Source: Pseudomonas putida (GTDB taxonomy: Bacteria; Pseudomonadota; Gammaproteobacteria; Pseudomonadales; Pseudomonadaceae). Taken from it: 64,000 bases of DNA. Both the position numbers and the translations under genes were made by a program. Below, one piece after another: positions 55,230 through 62,638 of this stretch; position 1 is the first letter of the stretch, and every line of letters starts with the position of its first letter. Under the pieces are notes generated by a model. That model ran no database searches. It was not told the origin of the DNA and was given only the letters and a program-made list of their open reading frames with translations. The stretch spans positions 124,001 through 188,000 of the forward strand of contig NZ_JANHLE010000007.1 in assembly GCF_028682475.1 (NCBI RefSeq), in the 5' to 3' direction.

Positions 55230-56549
55230 ATGCTCACCGCCACCCTCAACGTCCTGGTCATTGGTTACGTCTGGCCCGAACCACGCTCCTCGGCCGCCGG
55301 CGGGCACATGATGCAGATCCTCGAAAGTTTCGTGCAACGCGGCTGGCGCGTCACCTTCAGCAGCCCGGCGACGGTCGGCGAGCACAAGGCGGACCTTGCC
55401 GAACTGGGTATCGCCGAGCAGGCCATCACCCTAAACGACAGCAGCTTCGACCACTTTGTCAGCGAACTGGCCCCGGACGTGGTGCTGTTCGACCGCTTCA
55501 TGATCGAAGAGCAATTCGGCTGGCGCGTGGAAAAACACTGCCCCAACGCCTTGCGCGTGCTGGAAACCTCCGACCTGCAAAGCCTGCGCGACGCCCGTCA
55601 GCAACTGCTGCGCCGGCGCCTGATCGAAGGCTTGGACCCCAATGACTTCCGAGCACTGTTCGCCACCTCCGGTCCCGCGCTGTATCAACAGATGGCCACC
55701 GCCGACCTGACCCTGCGCGAACTGGCGGCCATCTACCGCAGTGACTTGAGCCTGATGATCTCGGACGTCGAGATCGATCTGCTGATCAACGGTTTCGGCG
55801 TGCCCGAGCACCTGCTGCATTGGTGCCCGCTGATGGTCGATGTGCCCAGCGCGCCGTTCAAGCCTTACCACGAGCGGGCCCACTTCCTCACCATCGGCAA
55901 CTTCCGCCACGCCCCCAACTGGGATGCCGTGCTGTGGATGAAGAATACGCTGTGGCCGATCATCCGCCGTCGCCTGCCCCAGGCCCAGTTGCACATCTAC
56001 GGCGCCTACACGCCACCGAAAGCCACGGCGCTGCACAAGCCTGCCGAAGGCTTCCACATCATGAACTGGGCCGAAGATGCCCTGGAAGTGATGAGCAATG
56101 CGCGTATCTGCCTGGCCCCTTTGCGTTTCGGCGCCGGGATCAAGGGCAAACTGACCGACGCCATGCTCTGCGGCACGCCCAGCGTGACCACGCCAATTGG
56201 CGCCGAAGCCATGCACGGCGCCCTGCCCTGGCCTGGCGCCGTCGCCAGCACTGCCGAAGCGCTGGCCGAAGCTGCGGTGCAGCTGTACAACGACCCGGCA
56301 CGCTGGCAGCACGCGCAACAACAGGGCTTGCAGCTGCTTGCGGCGCGCTATGACCGGCGCCAGCACAGCACCGCGCTGGTCGAACGCATCGAGTACGCGC
56401 TGGGCGATCTGGACCAGCATCGCCTGTTCAACTTCACCGGGGCCATGCTGCGTCACCACCAGCACAAGAGCACCCAGTACATGGCGCAATGGATCGAAGC
56501 GAAGAACCGCCTGGCTACAGCGGCCGACGCAGCAGATAAGTGTCCATGA
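55230..56549 (+). CDS. Glycosyltransferase family 4-like protein
   Basis: ATG 55230 is chosen over an in-frame TTG at 55209. The 439-residue protein has a GT-B layout: the N-terminal domain starts with LNVLVIGYVWPEPRSSAAGG, and the C-terminal nucleotide-sugar domain contains GFHIMNWAEDALEVMSNARI and the donor-binding block LRFGAGIKGKLTDAMLCGTPSV. It probably transfers a sugar to a surface polysaccharide, lipid or protein in the cytoplasm. There is no polysaccharide operon nearby. Its 3' end overlaps cobF on the opposite strand by 35 nt. Confidence 0.85.
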   Translation: MLTATLNVLVIGYVWPEPRSSAAGGHMMQILESFVQRGWRVTFSSPATVGEHKADLAELGIAEQAITLNDSSFDHFVSELAPDVVLFDRFMIEEQFGWRVEKHCPNALRVLETSDLQSLRDARQQLLRRRLIEGLDPNDFRALFATSGPALYQQMATADLTLRELAAIYRSDLSLMISDVEIDLLINGFGVPEHLLHWCPLMVDVPSAPFKPYHERAHFLTIGNFRHAPNWDAVLWMKNTLWPIIRRRLPQAQLHIYGAYTPPKATALHKPAEGFHIMNWAEDALEVMSNARICLAPLRFGAGIKGKLTDAMLCGTPSVTTPIGAEAMHGALPWPGAVASTAEALAEAAVQLYNDPARWQHAQQQGLQLLAARYDRRQHSTALVERIEYALGDLDQHRLFNFTGAMLRHHQHKSTQYMAQWIEAKNRLATAADAADKCP

Positions 56550-57264
56550 TCCAGCCCTTGCGCGCGCGGGCCTGCTCGCGCTGCTCAAGGATCTGCTGGC
56601 GCACCTGGTGCAACGGTCCGGCGATGAGCATCTCGTCGGCGGTACCGAGGTAGGCGCCCCAGTAGATCAGCAGTTCGGGGTCGTCGAGTGCGGCGAACGC
56701 GCATTGTCCGTCGAGCATCACCACCAGGTTGTCGATCCTGGGCTGTTCGGCCAGGCGCCGGCCTGGCAGGACGGTCAGTGGTTCGCCTATACGGTTCAAG
56801 GGAATGCGATGGCGGGCAGCCAGGGCCTGCACGCTGCTGATACCGGGAATGACTTCAAGCGCTATACCGACACCCGCTGCCTGCACCAGATCGAGGATAC
56901 GCAAGGTGCTGTCGTACAGGGTTGGCTCGCCCCACAGCAGGAACGCCCCGCACTCGCCCTCGGCCAGTTCGTTTTCGATCAAGTGGGCATAAAGCGCGGC
57001 GCGCTTGTGGTGCCAGTCATGCACCGCACCGACATAGTCGCTGGCAGCGCCCTCGCGCAGCGGATCCTCGACCTGCACCAGACGATAGCCCGGCTGCTGC
57101 ACATAGCGCTCGAGGATGTCCTTGCGCAGTTGCAGCAGCTCGTCCTTGAGCGTGCCTTTGTCGAGGACGAAGAACACCTGGGCCCGGTTCAGCGCATCGA
57201 CAGCCTCAAGGGTGATCTGGCGCGGATTGCCCGGCCCGATGCCGATCAATAACAGCTGTTTCAT
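56515..57264 (-). CDS. cobF: Precorrin-6A synthase (deacetylating)
   Basis: A 249-residue SAM-dependent methylase of the tetrapyrrole methylase family with the glycine-rich start LLIGIGPGNPRQITLEAVDALN, FFVLDKG, the block AFLLWGEPTLYDSTLRIL and VIPGISSVQALAARH. Together these fit CobF, which methylates precorrin-5 at C1 with loss of the acetyl group in aerobic cobalamin synthesis. No other cob gene is in the window, so it is detached from a main cob cluster. Confidence 0.9.
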   Translation of the reverse strand: MKQLLLIGIGPGNPRQITLEAVDALNRAQVFFVLDKGTLKDELLQLRKDILERYVQQPGYRLVQVEDPLREGAASDYVGAVHDWHHKRAALYAHLIENELAEGECGAFLLWGEPTLYDSTLRILDLVQAAGVGIALEVIPGISSVQALAARHRIPLNRIGEPLTVLPGRRLAEQPRIDNLVVMLDGQCAFAALDDPELLIYWGAYLGTADEMLIAGPLHQVRQQILEQREQARARKGWIMDTYLLRRPL

Positions 57265-57332
57265 TGCAGTTCATTCCATGACTCGGCCAGCCGCCATTGT
57301 CGGCCGGCCGAGGGGCAGTGGCAATGCGCTGC

Positions 57333-58622
57333 TTACCAGATCGAGAAGTTGTAGCTGACGATCACCCGCGTTTCGTCCATGTCCCGCGCCCACTTCTCGT
57401 AGTTGCTGCGGTAGGTGGAGTTACGCAGGCGCACGCTGACGTCCTTGAAGGTGCCGCTCTGGACCTGGTACTTGAGCTCGCTGTCGCGTTCCCATTCCTT
57501 GCCTTCGGCCAGGCTGCCCGGGACCTTGATGTGGTCGCCGTTGATGTAGCGGGTGAAGAAACTCAGGCCCGGCACGCCGAGGGCCTTGAAGTCGTAGTCA
57601 TAGCGCAACTGCCAGGAGCGCTCCTGGGCGGCGGCGAAGTCGTTGACCTGGGCGTAGTTGACCAGATACGGATTGCTGCCATCGAGGTACGGCATGGCGT
57701 TTTCGCCATACATGCGCTGCCAGCCGGCGCTGACTTTATGCCCGCCCAGGCTGTAGCCGAGCATGCCGCTGAACGCGCGGTGGTCGATATCACCGGCGTG
57801 GGCATTGCCGATGTCATCACTCTTGATCAGGCGCAGGTCGGCCGACAGGCTGCCGACGCTCAGCGGCTGGCTGGCAACCACACCGAGAAAGTGCTGGCGG
57901 TAGATGTTTTCCAGCTTGGCTACGTGGTATTGGGCGCTCAGCCGTTCGTTGAACTTGTAATCGACGCCAGCCATGTCGAAATGATCGGCGGTGATATTGC
58001 AGGCATAGCGCTTGTTCTTGCAGTGCACGCGAATGTCCTGGCGATCAGTGGAATCGCGCGCGGTGTACTGGTCCAGACGGGCCACGTTGAACTTGAGGTT
58101 GTTGATTTCCTCGGACGTGAGCATCGCACCCTGGAACATCGTCGGCAGCAAGCGGCCGTCGTTGTATTTGAGCAGCGGCATGTCCGGCAGCATCGAGCCG
58201 TATTTGAGTACGGTGTTCGAATAGCGCATTTTCGCAGTCAGGCCCAATTTGGCATATTGGTCCACCGACTCACGCGGGTCATGCCCGCTGGACGGCAGCA
58301 AGCCACTGTTGCTGTCCGCCGGGCTGGAGTCGAGTTTGATCCCGAGCATACCCAGGGCATCGACGCCAAAGCCTACCGGGCCCTGGGTATAACCGGACTG
58401 CACATTGAGAATGAATCCCTGAGCCCATTCTTCGCGTTTCGAAGCGCCCTGGCTGGAACTGACATGGCCATCACGAAAATCGCGATTGAAGTAGACATTG
58501 CGTGCTTCGACTTTGGCACTGCTGTCTTCAAGAAAACCGCCAGCCTGAGTCGACGCGGCAGTGAACATCGCGAGCAGGCCGGCAAGGCCGCGCTCGGACG
58601 CAAGGGGAAATGGGGCAAACAT
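57333..58622 (-). CDS. OprD-family outer-membrane porin
   Basis: The frame is open from 58718. ATG 58622 gives a signal peptide of about 27 residues (LAGLLAMFTAASTQA-GG), though no clear SD is seen and the start is uncertain. The mature protein starts GFLEDSSAKVEARNVYFNRDF, typical of the OprD/OccD-OccK substrate-specific porins, with alternating beta-strands to the terminal Phe-Ser-Ile-Trp. It should form an 18-stranded channel for small carboxylates, amino acids or aromatic acids. The substrate cannot be told from sequence alone. Confidence 0.88.
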   Translation of the reverse strand: MFAPFPLASERGLAGLLAMFTAASTQAGGFLEDSSAKVEARNVYFNRDFRDGHVSSSQGASKREEWAQGFILNVQSGYTQGPVGFGVDALGMLGIKLDSSPADSNSGLLPSSGHDPRESVDQYAKLGLTAKMRYSNTVLKYGSMLPDMPLLKYNDGRLLPTMFQGAMLTSEEINNLKFNVARLDQYTARDSTDRQDIRVHCKNKRYACNITADHFDMAGVDYKFNERLSAQYHVAKLENIYRQHFLGVVASQPLSVGSLSADLRLIKSDDIGNAHAGDIDHRAFSGMLGYSLGGHKVSAGWQRMYGENAMPYLDGSNPYLVNYAQVNDFAAAQERSWQLRYDYDFKALGVPGLSFFTRYINGDHIKVPGSLAEGKEWERDSELKYQVQSGTFKDVSVRLRNSTYRSNYEKWARDMDETRVIVSYNFSIW

Positions 58623-58985
58623 CAGAAGCACAATCCGAAAGAGTGACAAAAAACAACCGGCAGCCATCCAGGCAGCGGCAATGCATCCAGCGCCTATAAA
58701 GCTCGAGGCTGACCGCAAATGATCTCAAAACCGCTCTAGACCGGCCATTGGACCTTGGTCTAAGGCGTTTTTGGGGCAATCGACTAGTTGCTTCGTATTA
58801 ACGCGCGGACAAGTAAGAAAGTTCCATTGCTGCAAAGTTAAATTTCATATGTTTACCCGTCGCCCGGGGACTACTACACTCTTTATTAGTGCGATGTTTT
58901 GCCCACCCCAGTGCTCGCTGCGTTATTCAGGTGACTCCTCGTTTTACGCGTGCCGGGCCACTGCAGACATAAAGGAGTGATGACA
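58623..58985. other. Divergent oprD-type / turB intergenic region
   Basis: This 363-bp region holds no gene. TAGACC (58737-58742) and GGTCTA (58757-58762) are inverted, and GACC-TT-GGTC lies within, so three GACC-type half-sites occur together. The stretch from about 58790 to 58860 is AT-rich, as often seen before H-NS-like genes that repress themselves. Confidence 0.5.
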
Positions 58986-59345
58986 GTGTCCAGACTTGCA
59001 GAGTTTCGTGCTGCCGAAAAAGCGCTTCAAGAACAGATGGCGCAACTGGAGGCGCTGAAAAAGGACGCCGGCCTCAAGCGCGAAATCGAGTTCGAACGCA
59101 AACTTGTCGAGCTGATGAACAGCTATGGCAAGAACCTGCGCGATATCATTTCCATTCTTGACCCCAAAGCCGTGACCAAAGGTGCGCCGAGCGCACCGAA
59201 AACGCGCCGGCCACGGGTGGTCAAAGTGTATGAAAACCCTCACACCGGTGAGCTGATCGAAACCAAGGGTGGCAACCACCGTGGCCTCAAAGCCTGGAAA
59301 GAACAGTACGGGGCGAAAACCGTCGACAGCTGGTTGCGTGCGTGA
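58986..59345 (+). CDS. turB: MvaT/MvaU-family H-NS-like nucleoid protein (TurB)
   Basis: GTG 58986 is chosen because AAAGGAG is 8 nt upstream, whereas an ATG at 58980 would be only 2 nt from it, and MvaU-type proteins start MSxLAEFRAAEKALQEQM. The 119-residue protein has an N-terminal coiled coil for dimerisation (1-60), a linker (KGAPSAPKTRRP) and the C-terminal DNA-binding part (VVKVYENPHTGELIETKGGNH). It binds AT-rich DNA and silences foreign genes, acting like H-NS. Context and sequence fit TurB of the putida group. A terminator follows at 59417. Confidence 0.9.
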   Translation: MSRLAEFRAAEKALQEQMAQLEALKKDAGLKREIEFERKLVELMNSYGKNLRDIISILDPKAVTKGAPSAPKTRRPRVVKVYENPHTGELIETKGGNHRGLKAWKEQYGAKTVDSWLRA

Positions 59346-59416
59346 AAGTGTTCTTCACACTTTTTTCACATCCCCTCGCTCAGGATGAAGATCGCTAACG
59401 GAATAGCGCCCCATAC

Positions 59417-59470
59417 GCCCGCCTCGGCGGGCTTCTAATTCTTGCGCCCCGCCCTTCCCAGGCGGGGCGC
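59417..59470 (+). terminator. Two consecutive GC-rich stem-loops after turB
   Basis: GCCCGCC-TC-GGCGGGC (59417-59432) is followed by a T-rich stretch, and GCGCCCCGCC/GGCGGGGCGC (59444-59470) is a second perfect 10-bp stem with a 7-nt loop. Together they separate turB from gloA. Confidence 0.75.
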
Positions 59471-59562
59471 AATTGGTTTGCGCAATTGTTTCAGTTCCGT
59501 ATCATGTGGCCCTGACTGTCTTGCTGGCCTTGTTGTTGCCAGCCTCTTCAAGCGGAGTGCCC

Positions 59563-60084
59563 ATGAGCCTGAACCATCTCGACACCCTTCCCGGTGTCAC
59601 CGCGCAACCGGATGCCGCGACCCAGAATTTCGTCTTCAACCACACCATGCTGCGGGTCAAGGACGTTGCCAAGTCCCTGGACTTCTACACCCGCGTCCTG
59701 GGTTTCAGCCTGGTGGAAAAGCGCGACTTCCCTGAAGCCGAGTTCAGCCTGTACTTCCTCGCCCTGGTCGACAAGGCGCAGATCCCTGCCGATGCCGCCA
59801 AGCGCACCGAGTGGATGAAGTCGATCCCTGGCATCCTCGAGCTGACCCACAACCATGGCACTGAAAACGACGCGGAGTTTGCCTACCACAACGGCAACAC
59901 CGACCCGCGCGGGTTTGGCCATATCTGCATTTCGGTTCCGGATATTCGCGCTGCCTGTGAACGCTTCGAGCAACTGGGCGTGACCTTCCAGAAGCGCCTG
60001 AGCGATGGCCGGATGAAGCACCTGGCCTTCATCAAGGACCCGGACGATTACTGGGTTGAGATCATCCAGCCTACCGAGTTCTAA
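59563..60084 (+). CDS. gloA: Lactoylglutathione lyase (glyoxalase I, long eukaryote-like form)
   Basis: ATG 59563 follows AGCGGAG. The 173-residue enzyme resembles human glyoxalase I by eye: TMLRVKDVAKSLDFYTRVLGF, DFPEAEFSLYFLAL, ILELTHNHGT, YHNGNTDPRGFGHI and AFIKDPDDYWVEII. Metal ligands are His27 (Gln in the human enzyme), Glu93, His120 and Glu166, with spacing identical to the human protein. It isomerises the methylglyoxal-glutathione hemithioacetal to S-lactoylglutathione in the cytoplasm. Confidence 0.94.
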   Translation: MSLNHLDTLPGVTAQPDAATQNFVFNHTMLRVKDVAKSLDFYTRVLGFSLVEKRDFPEAEFSLYFLALVDKAQIPADAAKRTEWMKSIPGILELTHNHGTENDAEFAYHNGNTDPRGFGHICISVPDIRAACERFEQLGVTFQKRLSDGRMKHLAFIKDPDDYWVEIIQPTEF

Positions 60085-60200
60085 CCCACCCGTCGGCCCG
60101 GATCACTCCGGGCCACTGCTGTGGTATACCCGAAAAAGCACCTTAGCGAGGAGCTTCAACAACGGCGAGCCATCGATACCCCAGCAGCGAGGTCAGGACG

Positions 60201-60449
60201 ATGAAAACCCTTCAATGCGTGCATCGCAACCACACCATCACCGCCAGCATCGAAACCCATGACGGCATCCCTACGCCGTTTGCCGGCGGGTGTCTGATCA
60301 CCGATCCCGAAGGTCATACCAGCAGGCGCCTGCCGCTGCCACTGAAGGTGGCCTATCTGGCCGACCTGGAAAATGCCCAACATGCCTCGCTTGCGCATGG
60401 CAAGTGGCTGGTCGATCAGCAGCTGGACAAGCGTCAGCACCTGTTCTGA
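60201..60449 (+). CDS. Small hypothetical protein
   Basis: An 82-residue protein starting at ATG 60201 after GAGGTCAGGA. It is soluble and has no signal peptide; visible blocks are HTITASIETHDGIPTPFAGGCLITDP and LPLKVAYLADLENAQHAS. No family is recognised with confidence. It ends 13 nt before a REP doublet. Confidence 0.6.
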   Translation: MKTLQCVHRNHTITASIETHDGIPTPFAGGCLITDPEGHTSRRLPLPLKVAYLADLENAQHASLAHGKWLVDQQLDKRQHLF

Positions 60450-60459
60450 CCGGGTGGAT

Positions 60460-60714
60460 TTATCGCGGGGCAAGCCCGCTCCCACAGGGTGTATCAGAAC
60501 CCGGTGGGAGCGGGCTTGCCCCGCGATCGTGACTGTCAGGCAACCCCAGACCATAATCCCCCTGCTCGTTCCAGTCCTCACCGAACACCTCTACCGGATG
60601 CATGGTCCGGTCGGCACCATTGCCACAGGCCAGGGCGTTCGCCGCGCAATAACGGTCGCAACCCCAGCAGATACGTTCGGGGTGTTTCGGACTGACGGGA
60701 AAGGGCTTGGCCAT
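60460..60714 (-). CDS. DUF3079 protein with REP-encoded C-terminal tail
   Basis: ATG 60714 follows GGGGAAC. Residues 1-52 match the small DUF3079 family: FPVSPKHPERICWGCDRYC, ANALACGNGADRTMHPVEVFGEDW, with Cys residues 16, 19, 23 and 30 that could bind a metal or Fe-S centre. Residues from about 61 to 84 (HDRGASPLPPGSDTPCGSGL and the end) are encoded inside the REP doublet 60462-60528, and the TAA stop uses the first base of that element. The native C-terminus has therefore probably been replaced. Function of the family unknown. Confidence 0.75.
   Translation of the reverse strand: MAKPFPVSPKHPERICWGCDRYCAANALACGNGADRTMHPVEVFGEDWNEQGDYGLGLPDSHDRGASPLPPGSDTPCGSGLAPR
60462..60528. repeat. REP doublet in inverted orientation
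   Basis: Here the copies are tail-to-tail: ATCGCGGGGCAAGCCCGCTC comes first and GTGGGAGCGGGCTTGCCCCG second. That is opposite to the doublets at 20124, 40620 and 48388. It overlaps the 3' end of the DUF3079 gene. Confidence 0.88.
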
Positions 60715-60814
60715 GATGTTCCCCAGGCAGACGATGGGCGAGCTTCCACCCTATTGCCTCGCAACGCTGCTGCCCTTGATACAGATCAAGGACGCGGATC
60801 GCACATCGGCAAAA

Positions 60815-60838
60815 ATTGATAATAATCATTATTATTCA
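60815..60838. promoter_or_regulatory. Fur box
   Basis: GATAATAATCATTATTATTC is a near-perfect match to the Fur consensus palindrome (GATAATGATAATCATTATC). It lies about 55 nt before the ftrA-like start and so predicts iron-repressed transcription of the Ftr operon. The divergent DUF3079 gene could also be affected. Confidence 0.9.
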
Positions 60839-60891
60839 CGCAGAAGCTTCCTAGACTCGGGCTCCCACTCGTCAGTACCCAGGAAGTCGTC

Positions 60892-61422
60892 ATGCGTACC
60901 CCCTTCTCGCTGTCACTCGCCTTGCTCCTGATCACCCCGCTGGCCCAGGCCAAGGAATACCCCATCGGCGAGCCCCAACTGTGCCCGGGCCTGGAGGTCG
61001 GCGCGGTATACCTGCAGCCGATCGAAATGGCCCCGGCTGGCATGATGCGCCCCACCGCCGACTCCGATATCCACCTGGAAGCCGATATCCGCGCCACCGC
61101 CGACAATCGCCAGGGCTTTCAGGAAGGCAGTTTCGTGCCCTACCTGAATGTCGCCTTCAGCCTGCAAAAACAAGGCAGCGACACGCCCATCAGCGGTGAC
61201 TTCCATGCCATGGTCGCCAACGACGGTCCGCACTATGGCGATAACGTCAAACTGCAGGGTCCGGGTAAATACCAGCTGACCTTCACCCTCCTGCCGCCGG
61301 GCGGTCATGCTTCGCTCGGTCGTCACACCGACAAGGAAACCGGCGTCGAGCCCTGGTTCGAGCGCTGCGAACTGCACTACACCTTCGTTTACGCCGGCAT
61401 CGGCAAGAAAGGCGGCTATTGA
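60892..61422 (+). CDS. ftrA: Periplasmic P19-family iron-binding protein (FtrA-like)
   Basis: ATG 60892 follows AGGAAG. A 20-residue signal peptide ends AQA-KE, so the 176-residue protein is periplasmic. The mature part has the P19/Tp34 pattern with candidate metal ligands: GAVYLQPIEM, DSDIHLEADI, FHAMVANDGPHYGDN and GVEPWF near the end. Homologues (Campylobacter P19, Bordetella FtrA) bind copper and iron and serve ferrous or ferric iron uptake with an FTR1 permease. It is the first gene of a Fur-controlled operon. Confidence 0.9.
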   Translation: MRTPFSLSLALLLITPLAQAKEYPIGEPQLCPGLEVGAVYLQPIEMAPAGMMRPTADSDIHLEADIRATADNRQGFQEGSFVPYLNVAFSLQKQGSDTPISGDFHAMVANDGPHYGDNVKLQGPGKYQLTFTLLPPGGHASLGRHTDKETGVEPWFERCELHYTFVYAGIGKKGGY

Positions 61423-61761
61423 ATGAATGCCCGCCTCCACCAGCGCCTGGCCTGGTTGATTCTGGCCGGTGCAGCCACACCTCTCAGCGCCGCGCCACTG
61501 CCCAGCTACGAGCTGATCCTGCGTGACGGTCAGTTCACCCCCGCAGTGCTCGAAGTTCCCGCCGGGCAACGCTTCAAGATCGTCCTGAAGAATCAGGGTA
61601 CAGGCCCGGCAGAGTTCGAAAGCACACCCTTGCGGGTAGAGAAAGTGCTGTCGCCGGGAGTGACGACCTTTGTCGTCATCCATCCGCTCAGGCCCGGCCG
61701 CTACCCGTTTTTCGACGAATTCAATCCGCAATTGCCCGAGGGCGCCATCCTCGCGCAGTAG
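61423..61761 (+). CDS. ftrB: Periplasmic cupredoxin-like protein (FtrB-like)
   Basis: ATG 61423 directly follows the ftrA stop. The 112-residue protein has a signal peptide (LSA-AP at about 23) and a cupredoxin-type beta-barrel (YELILRDGQFTP, VPAGQRFKIVLKNQG, PGRYPFFDEFNPQL). It has no Cys and only one His in the mature part, so it lacks a type 1 copper site. In FtrABCD systems this component is thought to oxidise or pass iron at the permease. Here copper binding would need other ligands, for instance acidic residues. Confidence 0.85.
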   Translation: MNARLHQRLAWLILAGAATPLSAAPLPSYELILRDGQFTPAVLEVPAGQRFKIVLKNQGTGPAEFESTPLRVEKVLSPGVTTFVVIHPLRPGRYPFFDEFNPQLPEGAILAQ

Positions 61762-61783
61762 CCGAGGGCGGCAGGGAGTCTTG

Positions 61784-62638
61784 ATGAATCAAGCACTGTT
61801 TATTGTCTGGCGCGAAAGCGTCGAGGCGCTGCTGGTGATCGGCATTCTCCAGGCCTGGGCCAGCCAGCAGGCGCGCGGCCAGCGACTGCTGAACTATCTG
61901 TGGGCCGGCGTCGCTCTGGGCATGCTGCTCTCGGGCTTGCTGGCGCTATTGATCCTGTTTGCCGGCGAAGCCATGAGCGGCGCCGCCAGCGAATGGTTCC
62001 AGGCGGGGCTGGCAGTGGCAGCCGGTGCGCTGATGGTACAGATGGTCGCCTGGATGAACCGTCATGGACGCACGCTCAAGGATGATCTGAGGCGCCACGC
62101 TGATCAACAGCTGGCGCGCCAGGGCGGTCTCGGCTTGCTGTTGCTGGCCATGCTTGCAGTCAGTCGCGAAGGGAGTGAAACCGTGGTTTTTCTGTATGGC
62201 GCCGGTGCTCGCCTGCAAGGCCTGGCGTTGACGCAATTTTTCATTGGCGCCAGCGCCGGGCTACTGCTGTCAGGCCTGACCATTGCTGTGTTGCACAGCA
62301 GCCGGCGGTTCATTTCATGGCGACATTTCTTCAGCCTGAGTGAAGCGCTGTTGCTGCTGCTCGCGGCAGCCTTGCTGGTCAGCGCGACCGAGCGGGTCGG
62401 CGGTCAACTACTGGCCATGGATTTGCCGGAGATGGCCTATACCCTGGTCGGCGATGCCCTGTGGGACAGTAGCGCGCTGCTCAATGACAGCCAGGGCCTC
62501 GGCGCCTTTCTCGCCGGGTTTGCCGGCTACCGCGCCACGCCCAGCGCCCTGACCTTGCTGGTGCTCAGCGGCTACTGGCTGAGCGTCGGGTGCTGGTTGC
62601 TGCAGCGCAGAACAGGCAGCGTCGCATGTCCAGCCTGA
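61784..62638 (+). CDS. ftrC: FTR1-family iron permease (FtrC-like)
   Basis: ATG 61784 follows CAGGGAG; the frame is open further left inside ftrB. The 284-residue inner-membrane protein has seven helices and two REXXE iron-translocation motifs: RESVE at 10-14 and REGSE at 128-132. It carries iron across the inner membrane using periplasmic partners, as in yeast Ftr1 and bacterial EfeU/FtrC. Its 3' end overlaps the next gene by 13 nt. Confidence 0.92.
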   Translation: MNQALFIVWRESVEALLVIGILQAWASQQARGQRLLNYLWAGVALGMLLSGLLALLILFAGEAMSGAASEWFQAGLAVAAGALMVQMVAWMNRHGRTLKDDLRRHADQQLARQGGLGLLLLAMLAVSREGSETVVFLYGAGARLQGLALTQFFIGASAGLLLSGLTIAVLHSSRRFISWRHFFSLSEALLLLLAAALLVSATERVGGQLLAMDLPEMAYTLVGDALWDSSALLNDSQGLGAFLAGFAGYRATPSALTLLVLSGYWLSVGCWLLQRRTGSVACPA

